From contig NW_020825312.1 of the NCBI RefSeq assembly GCF_003286085.1, positions 3,844,001 to 3,908,000 of the forward strand: a DNA stretch of 64,000 nt, in the 5' to 3' direction. Numbering within the stretch: position 1 is the first letter of the stretch; the number at the start of each line of letters is the position of its first letter. The notes below the pieces were generated by a model, which saw only the letters and a list, made by a program, of their open reading frames with translations, did not search any database and was not told where the DNA came from. This stretch comes from Drosophila persimilis. Taxonomy: Eukaryota; Arthropoda; Insecta; Diptera; Drosophilidae. Shown here piece by piece: positions 46,463 through 58,959 of the stretch. A program made the position numbers and the translations under genes.

Positions 46463-46775
46463 CCAGCTGCCTTTCCCCTGCCTATGCACAGTTATATATA
46501 CGAAATACGAGTATAAGTTGTGGCAGGTTCGAGCCGAATCGCAGTGGAACGCATGTGGAAAGGACTCAAACACTTCGAACCAGCTGCCTTTCCCCTGCGT
46601 ATGCACAGTTATGTTCGTATAAGTTGTGTCAGATTCGAGCAGAATCGCAGTGTGACTTCCATTCCCACTCAAGGACCTCGAACCAGCTGCCTCTCCCCTG
46701 CGTATGCAGAGTTAAGTTCGTATAAGTTGTGGCCGGCTCGAGCAGAATCGCAGTGGAACGTATGCACTAATGCTC
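46463..46775. repeat. Minisatellite, three copies of about 103-117 bp
   Basis: Copies begin with CCAGCTGCCT at 46463, 46580 and 46683. Each contains CCCCTGC(C/G)TATGCA, GTATAAGTTGTG, TTCGAGC and GAATCGCAGTG. There is no coding potential. Confidence 0.8.
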
Positions 46776-47794
46776 GAACAGAACACAAGTTCCAAGCGAA
46801 ATGAGGGGAAATCCAGCTCAAGTTCAGTTGAGTGTATCTTTTCGAGTCATTTCGTTCAGCATTTCATCGACCCGTCCCGTTTGTTGGGTCATTCATTCAT
46901 ATTTGAATAATTCCCGATAAATATTAATAATTGTAGTGCATAATTTGATAAATAAATAAAACCATTACAGCATTCAGCACCATACAAACAAATCAGGAAA
47001 ATTATATTTTTGACCAACTTCATCAACTTCAATAAAAATGCCATTAATCAGCGATTCTGAAAATTTTGTGTGTCCTGTGTAACTTTTTTTCAACTGTTTT
47101 AAGGTCAATAAGATTGGGATACGACTCTTAGGAGTGCTCCTAATATTCCTCATATATGGCTGTGCTTTGGATGGAGGACGGCGCCAAAAAAAGGGTCGCC
47201 GCCAAAGCACAAAAATAAATTGATATCACAGCGAATTTGAATGAGCCATATGCAATATAATATGCTGCTCCCTCTCCCAGAATCCATGTCTCCTGTCTAT
47301 TCCATCCTATCCAGCGATTTTCTGTACTGTGCGCGGCTTCTCTTTTTTTTTCTTTTGCCATGAATTATTTTGCCGAGTGCATGGGAAATTTTTTGGCCAA
47401 ACAATTGGCAAGCAGCAACAACTAGCATGGATAGCATAGGTTTGGGGCACGGGGGTTGGTGGATGGTGGAAGGTGGATGGGGCATGAATATGATGCATGA
47501 AATAACAATAATGAAATGACAACAAAAGGCGGGGATAACAAAAGGATTGCCCGATGGGGCGAGGGAGGTGCAGAGGAGAGGCAGACGGACATGTCAGCTA
47601 GTTGAGCTGTGACCGAGTCAGGCATCAGGAATGGACATGAACGGACAGGCCAGCCTGCGCGGAGCAATTCAAAATCAAATGTGACTTTTTGGTCACTTTG
47701 AAAATTGTTGATTAGTAACGCCTGAATGCAGATGCAGCCCAATCAAATTCGACGCTGCATTAAAGCGCTGTCAAGATCTGGCCCCGAAAGGAAT

Positions 47795-47820
47795 GGGGGG
47801 GGGGGGGGGGGGGGGGGGGG
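47795..47820. repeat. Homopolymer run of 26 G
   Basis: The run is uninterrupted; its exact length is likely to be unreliable in any assembly. It lies about 1.3 kb upstream of the TMEM70-like gene. Confidence 0.85.
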
Positions 47821-49146
47821 AGGATATGGCAGTGCAGTAGCTGCTAGTGCAGTTCATCCAGGCGTGCACGTGGCACATCAATTGGGGCGGTCGACTCAAA
47901 AAGAGTGGCCCTTCCAACCATAGCCTCCATTGGCAATTTCATTTAAACAATTAAAGCAACATAAATTAAAAATGTGGTCACAACCAAAAGCGACAAATTG
48001 CATGTGCACCCATGTCGTATACGTAACTAGAGCCACACTTTACCACGCACCCCACCCCCATATGTATGTACATATACAATGAATGTTATGTGTGCGTGTA
48101 TGTATGTTTAATATATGTGTGCTGTATATTTTGACCACATTCAATAGCATCCTGTGACACGCCCGCCCGCCATCAATTGCTATTAATTCAAGCATATTAA
48201 TTCGTACTCGAATCTACATACATTCGCGTTTTGCCACTGTTTTTGTATGGCACCGCAGCGTGGGCGACGGCATGTCACAGCTTCGCTTATTGTTAATCAA
48301 TTACAATATGCGGGGAAGAGCATTACATAAAAAGCTGGCACTCCGTGAACAGATACGATAGATTATGTGCCATGAGAGCACTGCCCACAGACGTAATGAA
48401 AGGATTTCCGAAGCTCCAGTCAAACCTGTTAATGTTCCAATCGAACAACTTTATACTCTAGCGTATACTAATTAAATAATTACTATAAGAATACAATTAC
48501 CTCCTTCAAAAGATTATTTTATAACTTTTTTGTTTAATTTTTAAAAATTATTTGTAATACTTTTGGTGAACAGATTACCATGTAAATTCGTCTAACAAAC
48601 AGTCACTAGAATCACTAGGTCACTAGAGTCACTAGGACTGCTGGTGATAGGTGGGATGGGATTAGTCCCGCCGTGGCCGGGAGCCGTCGCTGCCATAGTA
48701 TTGGGCATGCCCAGGATGTCAGCTGGTGACCATCCATTTGCATGAATGGCATGGATGGAGTAGTCTCTGTCCGACAGTTGTTTCTTAGGTCCTGCGGCAG
48801 TGCGGGGAACAGGGTATCGGCTGTGTTACTTCCACCCAAGGCGTTCTAGCCAGCTCGCGCGCGCCCTCCAGCAAAGCCAGAATTTGAAATTTTTGCCTAC
48901 TTTCATACATATAAATATTTTTTTGTTTTCCAACACTGATTTGGTCTTTCAATTCAAAAACTCGTTGTTGAGTAGGTTCGCGCGTTCGAGGAACGACGCG
49001 TTTGCGGTATTCCGACAGCACGGGCACTCTAACTGCAGCCACAGCTGTTTCTGTGTTATTTAACGTGTTTTATTTATTTTATAGTGGGCAAAACGTAGTG
49101 TTACGTTTAATTAAAAACGAAATAGGGACACATAAAGTTGCACAAA

Positions 49147-49929
49147 ATGTTCTCGCTTCGTGCAGCGCTGCCCCGTGGCAAAAATTTTGCTGTGGCCTTT
49201 GGAAATGCTGCACGCCACATTCCCCTTGCGCCGAGCTGCAGGTTCGGCGGATCCGCGTGGACAGCAGTGCCGCTCCAGCAAGAGAAACAATATAAGCAAC
49301 AGAATCTACAGTGCAGACGGCTGGCGGATCAGGCTGCCGGAAAGGGCGCTGAGACCGAACTGCAGCGAGTCTACTACGGCACGCTGGCTCCCCGCATGAA
49401 ATTGGTCAAGTTCTTCTCGCTGAGCACAAGCCTAGCCGGCATTGCCGCACAGCCCATTCTGCTGGAGCAGGGCATGAAGATTGGCGGCACCGGCATGGCT
49501 GTGTTCCTCTGCACCATTGGCGGCTTCTTCACGTTCGTGACGCCGCTGCTGCTGCATTTTATCACGAAGAAATATGTTACCGAGCTGCATTACAACCCCG
49601 CTACCGAGGAGTATACCGCCACAACGATTTCGCTCCTGCTGCAAAAAATCAAGGTGAGTTGATCCCATTGTAAGGGTGGGGTCTCTAAGTGCTCAAAGTC
49701 GTAATTTCTCCCATTGCAGACGAAATTCCGGCCCGGCGACGTGACTGTACCTGAAGTGCCTGGCATGTTCACCTCGTTTCTGGTCAACAAGCGGCCTCTA
49801 TTCATTGACCCGGCACTGTTCGAGGATCCCGAGCACTATGTGCGGATCATGGGCTACGACAAGCCCATCGACTTTAAGCTGGATCAGAGTCCCGGCTCCG
49901 AGAAGCAGACGAAGAGCCAAAAACAGTAA
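49147..49929 (+). CDS. CG7506: Mitochondrial TMEM70 homologue (ATP synthase assembly)
   Basis: Exons 49147-49653 and 49720-49929 (66-bp intron, AAG/GTGAGT and TTGCAG/AC, phase 0) give 238 residues. The start is the ATG at 49147; the open frame extends upstream only to non-ATG codons. Residues 1-60 are Arg/Ala-rich with few acids, as expected of a mitochondrial presequence. Residues about 97-145 form a two-helix membrane hairpin (FFSLSTSLAGIAAQPILLE and MAVFLCTIGGFFTFVTPLLL). Family signatures are RVYYGTLAPRMKLVKFFSLS, ITKKYVTELHYNP and MFTSFLVNKRPLFIDP. TMEM70 proteins sit in the inner membrane and help build the c-ring of ATP synthase and complex I. An AATAAA overlaps the stop (49928-49933). 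The gene converges on the cGAS-like gene, with 165 bp between stops. Confidence 0.88.
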
Positions 49930-50094
49930 TAAAACCGATTATCCTTTTATAGTTTTATTACAGATTTGAGAAAAAACGAAAAAAAAAAAAATGCTTCAGT
50001 GCGTGGCAGGTATATACTGCGAAATTCTAAAAAAAAAGTATTTAAAAAAAATGTGTTATAAAAAATATGTTAATGAGTAGAACATCAGGACATC

Positions 50095-51257
50095 TCAGTA
50101 GTAACGAATACCGAACAAGAATGCCATATCGTCTGGAGTCATGCAATTGCGATCGCGGCACTTGATGAGCTTGCGAATAATGCGGCTAAAAATTCTCCGA
50201 TAGTCGGACTTTTGGCTTTTGGATACCGTTTCGAAGAGATTCAATCCCGGCACCAAGTAAAATGGCAACCGGTTTTCAAAAAGGCTCCAAATCATACGTA
50301 CGGTCATCTGTGTGAGGAAAGAGATCTAGCAAAGCCACCACCAATAATATGCTTGTTCTAAACACTTACACGAATAAGTATTTGTCCGGGAGATTGGTTC
50401 CATGTGATATACTTCCATTCGGCGCAGTTCAGAAAAATGCTCTTGATCATGTAGCTGACCAGAGAATTCATATGATGGGCACTGCGAATGGCCTTCATCA
50501 GGCGCATAGTGTTCTTCAGATTGTTCTTTTTTTCCAACTCCATGCGCTCCCAGTACGGAGCGCAGACGGTGAAGGTCAGTGGATCCTTCCGAGCATTCCT
50601 GTCACGGATGCTACGAGGAACAGCGAACCAGGTGCGATTATTGTGTTGATGGTTGGGCAATTCCTGGGGCCATTCGCTGGCTAGGAATTCAAACGCTGGC
50701 ACAAAGTCAAAGTAGATTTTGCGCTTGCGATCGCCGCGACAGGTTGCCATTATGGTGTGAGCCACGCCGTAGCCGAGGGCAATGTACTTCAGGGCATACA
50801 CGCGGCCATTCTGGCAGCGAATGTGCTGCAACTCTTGCATTACCGCGCATATGTTCTGGCGGAACCAGGCCTGCAGCTTATCGCGACTAATGTAGTCGAA
50901 GCCCGAACGCCGATCGACCAGGTGGGTGGGTGCGTTTCTGCCACTGACGCGTAGATGTACATAGCCTGGGTGGCCTGTCTTGGGGACTGGCTGCAAGGTG
51001 CAGTTCAGATCCATTTTGGTTAACAAGTCAAATTCATCTGGCAAATCAATTTTTGATCCATCCAGATTGCTGCCAGTCAACGAAAGGCCTCTGAAAGCGT
51101 GTCTAAAAGCGAGATCGCGGCCTGAAATGGCACGAATAAATACATTCTGGATTGTTTCGGCGTCTTTATTGAAGCTTTGACGCTGCGAAGACTGAATTGA
51201 AATGTTCTTAAGAACAAATTCGATGCCCTCGCCAAAAGTTAAATCGTTTGAGTCCAT
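50095..51257 (-). CDS. CG7194: cGAS-like receptor / Mab-21 nucleotidyltransferase
   Basis: Minus-strand exons 50370-51257 and 50095-50307 (62-bp intron, CGT/GTAAGT and CACACAG/AT, phase 0) give 366 residues. The core is a Mab-21/cGAS nucleotidyltransferase. The activation motif Gly62-Ser63 (LTGSNLDGSKI) is followed by Glu75 and Asp77 (DEFDLLTKMDL), and a third acidic residue is at Asp184 (KIYFDFVPAFEF). So all residues needed to bind metal and build a cyclic dinucleotide are present. The C-terminal helical lobe contains MRLMKAIRS and SYMIKSIFLNCAEW. No zinc-ribbon insertion of the vertebrate cGAS type is evident. In flies relatives cGLR1 and cGLR2 sense RNA or other ligands and make 2'3'- or 3'2'-cGAMP to activate STING. 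The ligand and product of this member are not deducible here. The gene name is inferred from length, family and neighbours. Confidence 0.85.
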
Positions 51258-51585
51258 TGCGAAAGAAAAAATTAATGCCGCCGTTTTCGTGGGAAGAACG
51301 CAATTACAAAAATGTTTATCGAAGCCACTGAAAAGCTATCACTCGGCGCTGAGCTTTGCAACACTGTTTTGCAGTATTTTTTAAGTTGCGTTTTGAACTC
51401 ACCCTTTGGCCAATGCACCAATGTATAAATATTTATTCAATAAATTCAATAATTCAAGTCAATATAAATATATAAATAAAATAAAATGTAACTTTAATTC
51501 CTCAGTATATTTACGGTATATTTTTTAAATGAGACGGTATATCTTAACGATTAAGCCGCGGTCACACTGATTCAATTGTAAACAT
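51258..51585. promoter_or_regulatory. Divergent promoter shared by the cGAS-like gene and Urm1
   Basis: Only 328 bp separate the two start codons. On the Urm1 side a motif 6-like TATTTACGGTATATTTTTTA (about 51509-51528) and motif 1 CGGTCACACTG (51559-51569) lie just before the Urm1 ATG. A 34-bp stretch at 51397-51430 (ACTCACCCTTTGGCCAATGC and on) is nearly repeated at 34905-34939. Confidence 0.6.
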
Positions 51586-52131
<546 letters not shown>

Positions 52132-52202
52132 CAGACTTCGGTCTCATTTCAGTTGTTTTTTATATAAGCCAAAAGTTTATTTTTTTAAATGCAAGCTTTA
52201 TA

Positions 52203-52208
52203 AATAAA
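52203..52208 (+). terminator. Urm1: Urm1 polyadenylation signal
   Basis: AATAAA lies 72 bp after the stop and is followed by an A run. A minus-strand AATAAA for the converging RhoGEF gene lies at 52446-52451. Confidence 0.6.
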
Positions 52209-53061
52209 AAAAAAAGAATCAAACTTAAATCAGAATTACGTCCCCTTTACCAAAATTGGCAAAGGCCCACACGATGGTTCGGGGTAGTAAAGTCTTCTTC
52301 ATCTCAAGTTCGTTAAAACTCGCCGCTCGCATATTTATATGCGAAAGCCCGAAAAAAAACACTTGGGAATTCTAAGGCAGAGCGCGGAGGAAAGAATTTG
52401 CTTGGGAAGGAAATTTGATGCAATTGTTTTACATTTCAAGCAACGTTTATTGAATTTAAGTTTTTGCTTATTGCATATAGTTATTTATAAGATAGATCTA
52501 TGAATATTTTTTCGTTTAATATATTCTAATGGTAGGCACTTAGTTTTACATTACATACTAACTGTACGTAATGAAGTTCGTCGATCTCGATATGTAGGGG
52601 GGATGGGGGCAGTCGGTACTCCACGCCCATGGCTCCGCCTCCGCTCCGCTCCGCTCCCCTGATCTGTTTCTGTTCTGTCTCTGTTTTGTGAATGTGTGCA
52701 ACTTTTCGATTGTGTGGGGCGGATACCTAGAGCTATGAAATATGTATTTCGACATTGACACATTGAATTCAATAATTTCAATTAGTTTCCGAAACGAGAA
52801 TAATGAATGCACCCAGAGGCAAATCAAATGCGGAATAGGGATTAATTATGACAAATTAACACAACTAAAATGTATAATGTAATAAATAATAAATAACATA
52901 AAAAAAAAATGAAGTAAAAATTATAATGATTATGGTAACTCGTATCGTATCGTATCGTATCGTATCGTATATTATAACTGGATCCGATGAAACCGTTCCG
53001 TTCTTCTGCTAAAGCTATAAATCGTTCTTCTGTATACCTAGGGCCTGGCCTGGCCGAGAAC
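52209..53061 (-). other. RhoGEF 3' UTR and Urm1-RhoGEF convergent spacer
   Basis: This AT-rich stretch carries TTTATT on the plus strand at 52446-52451 (AATAAA on the minus strand), giving a likely 3' UTR of about 600 bp for the RhoGEF gene. A CGTAT microsatellite sits at 52941-52970. No other gene is seen. Confidence 0.45.
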
Positions 53062-56000
53062 CTATTTACTGCTCTCCGGGGCAGCGGATTCGGCCGCATG
53101 CGCATACGACTTGTAGCGCCGCAGGATCACCGTCGAGGCGCTCGCAGTGGATGCCGTTGCCGATGCGGTGGATGTGGACCAGCTGCCCCTGTTGCCTGTG
53201 CCGGCCAACTGCTCGGCCGCGTGCTCCTGGTCCGGTGTGCCGCACATGTCTGAGACAATGCCGCTCTCTGGATGGGGGATACGGGGAAAGTGTGAGAACA
53301 TGTTGGATCATTCAGTCGAAAGGGTCGAGACGTGTGGGCGGGGGGGGAGACACAAACAACATGCAGCGCGGAGAGTGGTGGTCGGGATGCGGAATACACA
53401 GATTACGTGTTAGGTTTGGTGTGGTGTGGTGTGTGGGGATTATATACAGTTTTGTTTCTAGTAATACTGAAGGACTTCTAGTTATATACAGGGGCCAACA
53501 AAAACAACAACAACTAAAAGCAACAGGATGCGCTTAGAAGAAATAGCACAATTCAAGCTCAATACCCATGGACAGCTGGCTGACGATTGTCGTCGATCGC
53601 TTGGGATGACGTTTGCTTCCGTGTCCGTGCTGTTCGTTGCCCGACGAGCTGTTTCTGCCTTCGGAGGCAGGCTCTTGGCTCTTGTGACTGCCACTGCCGC
53701 TGCCGCTGCCACTGCCACTGCCACTGCCACAGCCCTTGCTCAGCTTTAGGGCCTGCGTCTCATTGATCAGTTCCAGTGTGGCATTACTGTGGCTGCTGCT
53801 GCTGTTGTGGCTGCCTGGCAGTTTGCCAAAGTGCAGGCTGTGCCGGCCGCTCTCGTGCGCCCCATGGCCCGACGAGGATCCGCCGCTGATAGAGGAGCCA
53901 CTGGTGGTGCTAGTGCCGCTGGACAGGGAGCTCTCCGATATCAGCGAGTTAGGACGCCGCATGCTGCCCTTGCCGAGCTCCGAGTGACGCAACTTCGGTG
54001 CTGCGTAGAAAACGGATTACCAATCGATCCCGCATTGAGGCATGCTCCTGCTACTCACTTTTGTTTAGCTGTGTCAGGGGTATGGACCGATCGCTGATCT
54101 GGTTGTTGCTCGGACGTATGTCCAGGCAGGGCTTGCTGCCAATGCCCATCGAAGACATCTCCGCCAGACGAATTTCTGTGAGAAAGAAAATGTTAGATAT
54201 GCCAGGACTGGACGTGGGGTTCGTGGCTGATGCCCACCTCTGTTTCGTTTCGCCTGCTTCCAGAGCAGCTTGGAGATCTCCTCGGTCCAGGCGTTCTTGA
54301 TGTCCTCCGACATGCACTGCAGCATATAGGTGTCGTCCGGCTTTCGCTTCCGGAACCAGATCTCGAACTTGGTCGCCGAATCGCCCGTGTGCGCCGTCAG
54401 GCCAATATCCGAAGTCTTGATGCTGTTCTTGTAAATGTAGATGTCCAGATTCTGGAAGCAAAACATATCCATTGAATGAAGAGGTTGCTTCCTGGAGATT
54501 AGGCCGCATTTACTCACCTTGTGGTCTGGGAAGCGGCGCGCCTTGCTGAAAAGCACCAGCTCCTCGAAGAGGAACACCTGGCGTAGCGTCTTCTTGCCAC
54601 CGCGTCCCTGCCAGACGAGAAACTCATTCTGGCGCAGCAGGCGGCCCTGCTCCTTGACGTTCACGTCACAGTCCCGCAGCGAGTCCATGGCCAGCAGATC
54701 GTTGCCGTGGCGCAGCTGGAACTTGACCATCTCCTCGGCACGCTGCAGCTCCTCGACGTCGGCGGCGATCTCCTGCAGAGCCGCGCCCTCCACACTCCGG
54801 CAGGCCTTCACCAGCTGCTGCAGAAGCAGCGCGTACTTGCCCATGCGCTGCACCGGCTTCAGAAGGTACGAGGCCAAGTCCAGCTTGTCCTGCAGTTGGA
54901 GCTGCTTGGGCTTGAAGAAGGAGCTGCCGTACTCGCTCAGCAGCGTGTCGCTCTTGGGCTTGTTCTTGTTGTACAGTGCGTACAGGTAGAACTTGGACTC
55001 CATCTCCAGGAAGGCGGCGCCCACCTTTAGCGGATTACGCTCGTACCGCTCCAGCTCGCCCAGGAAATGCGAGTTGTGGAACTCGAAGATCTTCTCGATG
55101 TTGCCGAAGATCACGTTCCGCTGGCCACGCAGCGGCTGCGGTATGTCCTCGCGCAGCAGCTCGTCAATGTAGTTCTCGATCACGTAGTACAGGGAGCGCA
55201 CGTAGTCGCGTTCGGTACCAATCATTTCGCGCATGATCAATAGAAGCGTTCTGCGCAGAGGAGGATGAGGATGAGGAGGAGGAAGAGATATGCGAGAGAT
55301 CAGTGACAGCTCTAAAATGGATAAAGAGTTTCTTTCCTACTTTTGTATTTTGGGGTCCAGGCAGCTGAGCTCCTCCAGCTTGGGCAGTTCCAGACTGGAG
55401 CCATGGCACTGCAGATGGGCGTTCGCCTCCATGGGCGAGTGCATGTCCATGTAGCGCTTCGAAGGTCGCTCAAAGCACTCATCCTCGAGCAGCTCGTCGT
55501 GACTGAAAAAGGAGTCCAGGGATGAGCAAGCGTACGGGGTATAGACCCTCTAGCACTCACCTCTTCTCGTTGAGACTCTGGCAGGAGCAGATGCGTGCCA
55601 GCTTCGGATTGCGCTCGCAATTGTCGCAGACGCCCACTCCGGAGTCGGCAATCTTCGACTGCTGCTCCTCGCCATCGCCATCGGCGTCATTATCGCAATC
55701 GTTGTCCTGCTCCTCCTCGTCCGGCTCGTCCATGTCCTCCAGGTGGCGGCTCTCGCGCCAACAGCTGCAGTTGCCGCCCGGCATGCCCTCAAAGGAGCTG
55801 CCGCTTCCCGAACTGCAGCGATAGCTTCCGCGCTTGCCACCCGACGGCGCCGGCGTGCTGCTGGCCGCAGGCAGAGTGTTGCTCTTCCTCATGGCCGGCC
55901 AGTGCTTCTCCAGCAGGGGCGTGGCGCCCAACTGCTCGGCCAGGCGCTGCAGCTCCTCGTGGGCGGCCACCTCGCGCTGGTGCTGGGTGAGCAGGTGCAG

Positions 56001-58959
56001 CAGTCGGGCGGCTGCCTCGAACCGCTCGTGCGTGAGCTCCAACTTCTGGGCGAACTGATCCAAAGCTGTCTTCAGGCTGGCGGCGCTCTCGCTGAGAACC
56101 GACACCTTAATGGCCGCCGCATGCAGGTCGCGTCCCTTGGCCAGATGTTTCTGTGGAATGAGGCGTGATAGGATGGGCGTCAGTCTCTCGGCATTTTCTG
56201 CCACCATTCTCCTGCCACTCACCATCGCTATGAAGTAGTACTTCTCGAACTCCTGCTCCTGGGCCTTCAGTTGGGTCTCGTTCTCCCACTGGAGCTGTGA
56301 AAACTTTTGCAGATTCTCCGCTCCGTCGCTGTTCAGCCAGGAGGTGACCTTAAAATGGACGATTAAACGAGATTTGGATCAGTGGGTAAAGCCTTCAACT
56401 TCAACATGTCGTCCATGCCAAAGTCAACGCCAACGCCAACGCTAGGCCAAGGTTCCCCTCTTCCCTCCTCTCCCCACCCATCTCGATACCCAATCCCTGA
56501 TACCCAATCCCCCAATTCCAGAGAGATGAAAAGTGAAACTCATCGAAATGATCGACGAGACGCTCTAATTAGCCTCCACTTTACAAATTAAAATCCAATC
56601 GAACACAAATCAAATAAAACGACTCAACTATGGGTATTTTAAGGCCGGCCTCCCAAAGGTATTGAAAACGACAGACCCCCAGCCCCAAGCCCCCACCAAC
56701 AAAGGCCCATCCACGGGTAGAGACGGAGACGGAGACGGAGACAACAACAGCCACGGGGCAATGGCAATCGACGATCTCACATTGATAATTTTGTAGCTTT
56801 AACCAATTTTTAATCACCTGCTGCGTCCAATTGAATTGATACAATCGACGATGCCGATGATGATGATGATGATGATGATGCCACGGAACCACCGAGCTGC
56901 TGGGCTGCTGCTGGGTGGGTTACTAACTAACCAGCCTCCAGCCAGAGACAGTTCCAGTCTCAGTCCCAGTTCCAGTCCGAGTCCCAGCTCTGGGTCGACA
57001 CGCGTGTGCACTGGCGGCGCATTCACTTTCCGTTTTTGGGTTGACTCTGTTTCTGTTTCTGTCGATCTTTGGTTTCCAGATAATGGTACCCCAAACCTCT
57101 TTTGGAGTGCGCGTCCTAACCAATGAATGAAAATACGAATACGAGTGCGAGTACGAGTACCAGTACCAGTACGAGTGCGAGTACGAGTGCGAGTAGTGCC
57201 TGCTACCAAGTGGGAGTGGGAGCAGAGCGGTAACTGGAGCAGGGGCCGGCCGAACAGCTGCTCCAGTTTCACAGTTGCCGCACAATCATCCGCTGACGGA
57301 GACGGAGACTGAGACTGAGATGGAGACGGAGACAGAAGCGAAGACGCGGACTCTTCATGCTCATCAGATATGGCAGGCACGGGTTTTAGAAGCACAAACA
57401 CACATATAGGAGTACACTCGTCTATGCCACATACAGGGTGATGCAATCAATCGATTTCCCAATAAAAGCACTCGAGTTGATGTCTTAATTGATTTTGTTC
57501 TCTAATTAATCTAATTGCCACTCTGAAAGCATTTGTCCATTAAGTCCCAGCACCATGCAGCACTGATAATTGCCTTGTACGAGTACGATCCGATCCCCCA
57601 GATATATGGTGCGTTTATGTGTAAACCATTTATAGATCCATCTGCTTTTCTAAAGAATTTTTAGATACTTTTCCAATCAACACATTATCGATATTGACCT
57701 GGTGAAAGGTTCCATAATTAGAGATCACTGCAACAGAAACGGGACATCTGATAGATCAGGGCACTGTCACCAGAGATATGTATGGCCTCGAGAGATAGAC
57801 TTTTGTATGCCCTGCTAGGATAGCCTAGATAGGATCCATCAAAAATAGCTCCATATCATCCCAGAATATATGTTTGGTCTAAGTGCAATAAGGCCTTGTG
57901 TTACTCTGTAAGAATCTGTAGTTTTGCTAAATGAATAATTATGGGGATATAGAGAATATATCCTTGAAATAAATTTATTTTTCTGGAACTAATTGTTTCG
58001 AATTGAATGGAACAATGGATGGAATACCACCTATTGTACTAGTACTAAAGGAAACAAGCCTAATCGATGATGTCATGGGCAATCTCTGAATGGCACACAT
58101 CATTCTATCTAACAAACTATAAGCCATTTGATGTATTTTATAGTAACACGAGTGTGTATTAGGAGTGGCCATTGATTTATATATTTTAGTACTGAGTCAA
58201 CTGTTTAAAAATTGCATAAAAGAAAGCAAAACATAGAACCACACTCCCAATCGATGATTTCATTGGATAAAGCTGGCAAAAACGCAATTGAAACACAGCT
58301 GTGACTGGAATACGACACTACTTGGACACGCTTGGGTCCATTGGGGGGTGGGTCCATTGGATCTGCATCACCCTGTATGCAGAGACACAGTGGAGCCGGG
58401 TAGGACCGCTCTGGACCGGCTTGCACAAAGTGTTTACATTGAAAAAAATGCTCGGGTTTGGCCTTTTTGGCTTTGAGGCTGAGGCTGAGGCTGCTGCTGC
58501 CATTTGAAAGATTGTTTCTCAACGATTGCCGCACACACAGCCAAGGCAGGCCATAAATTAATTAATTGATTTAGTAAAACTCTGCCCCAATGGATTTTCA
58601 CCGACGGACCGACCGACGGACCGACCGACCGACCGAATGATAAGCCCCAGCCGGCGGAGGGTGGAGCCGTGGAAGGCGTGGGGGCGTTGGGGCTGATCAA
58701 TGAACTGTGAACTATTAATAGTAGCGTCCTCCGATAGATAGCCAAAGCAATCGTTTGATTTCTCGATTGATTTGATCGATTGATTGAACGCCGGATGACT
58801 CACATAGCTGGCTATTTCGTTGGCCAATTTGCTGGCGCTTGGTGCACATTCACTTGCCGGCGCCGACGCTTTTGGAACTGCAGTTGGAGTTGGAGAGGCA
58901 ATCATGGGGCGATTGTTGCGGATGGAGCCCGATAAGCGCGACCAGATCTGCGGCAACAT
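53062..58959 (-). CDS. CG42674: RhoGEF, PLEKHG4/ARHGEF40-type (spectrin-like, DH, PH)
   Basis: Nine minus-strand exons join in frame to 912 residues: 58804-58959, 56223-56348, 55561-56150, 55341-55502, 54518-55250, 54238-54451, 54059-54175, 53566-54000 and 53062-53267. Residues 40-190 are helical and spectrin-like (SKLANEIASY joined to VTSWLNSDGAENL; HLAKGRDLHAAAIKVSV). A Ser/acidic linker follows. The DH domain is at about 345-530 (REMIGTERDYVRSLYYVIEN, SYLLKPVQRMGKYALLL) and the PH domain at about 540-660 (EFLVWQGRGGKKTLRQVFLF, TKFEIWFRK). A Ser/Gly-rich tail ends with PDQEHAAEQ and YKSYAHAAES. Such proteins load GTP on Rho-family GTPases to remodel actin. The 5' exon starts at an ATG preceded by an in-frame TGA, so it is one first coding exon; others may lie beyond the window. 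Read-through of the 53566 donor gives an alternative end at 53534. The gene name is inferred from family and location. Confidence 0.83.
56349..58803 (-). other. RhoGEF intron with simple repeats
   Basis: The intron is about 2.45 kb, bounded by AGCTAT/GTGAGT at 58804 and TTTTAAG/GTCACC at 56348. It holds a GATGAT run (56850-56880), GGAGAC runs (56720-56745, 57295-57340), a GAGTAC run (57135-57200) and a CCGA run (58598-58637). No extra exon with matching phase was found. Confidence 0.6.

Larger units (their letters stand above)
39720..49140. other. Long intergenic region without a supportable gene
   Basis: I see no frame with family similarity or spliceable structure here. The open frames present are low-complexity (Ala, Arg or Pro runs) in GC-rich simple sequence. 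Contents include GA runs (42641-42670), CAGCAC runs (42440-42486), a TACGCG run (44798-44822), a third diverged copy of the interspersed repeat (45960-46085), a minisatellite (46463-46775) and a 26-base G run (47795-47820). Unspliced regulatory DNA or unannotated non-coding RNA is possible. Confidence 0.5.

Noticed and set aside
46501..46560. Possible tRNA T-loop (GGTTCGAGCC) near 46.53 kb
   Set aside because: It lies in the minisatellite; no matching acceptor stem, D-arm or anticodon arm could be drawn.
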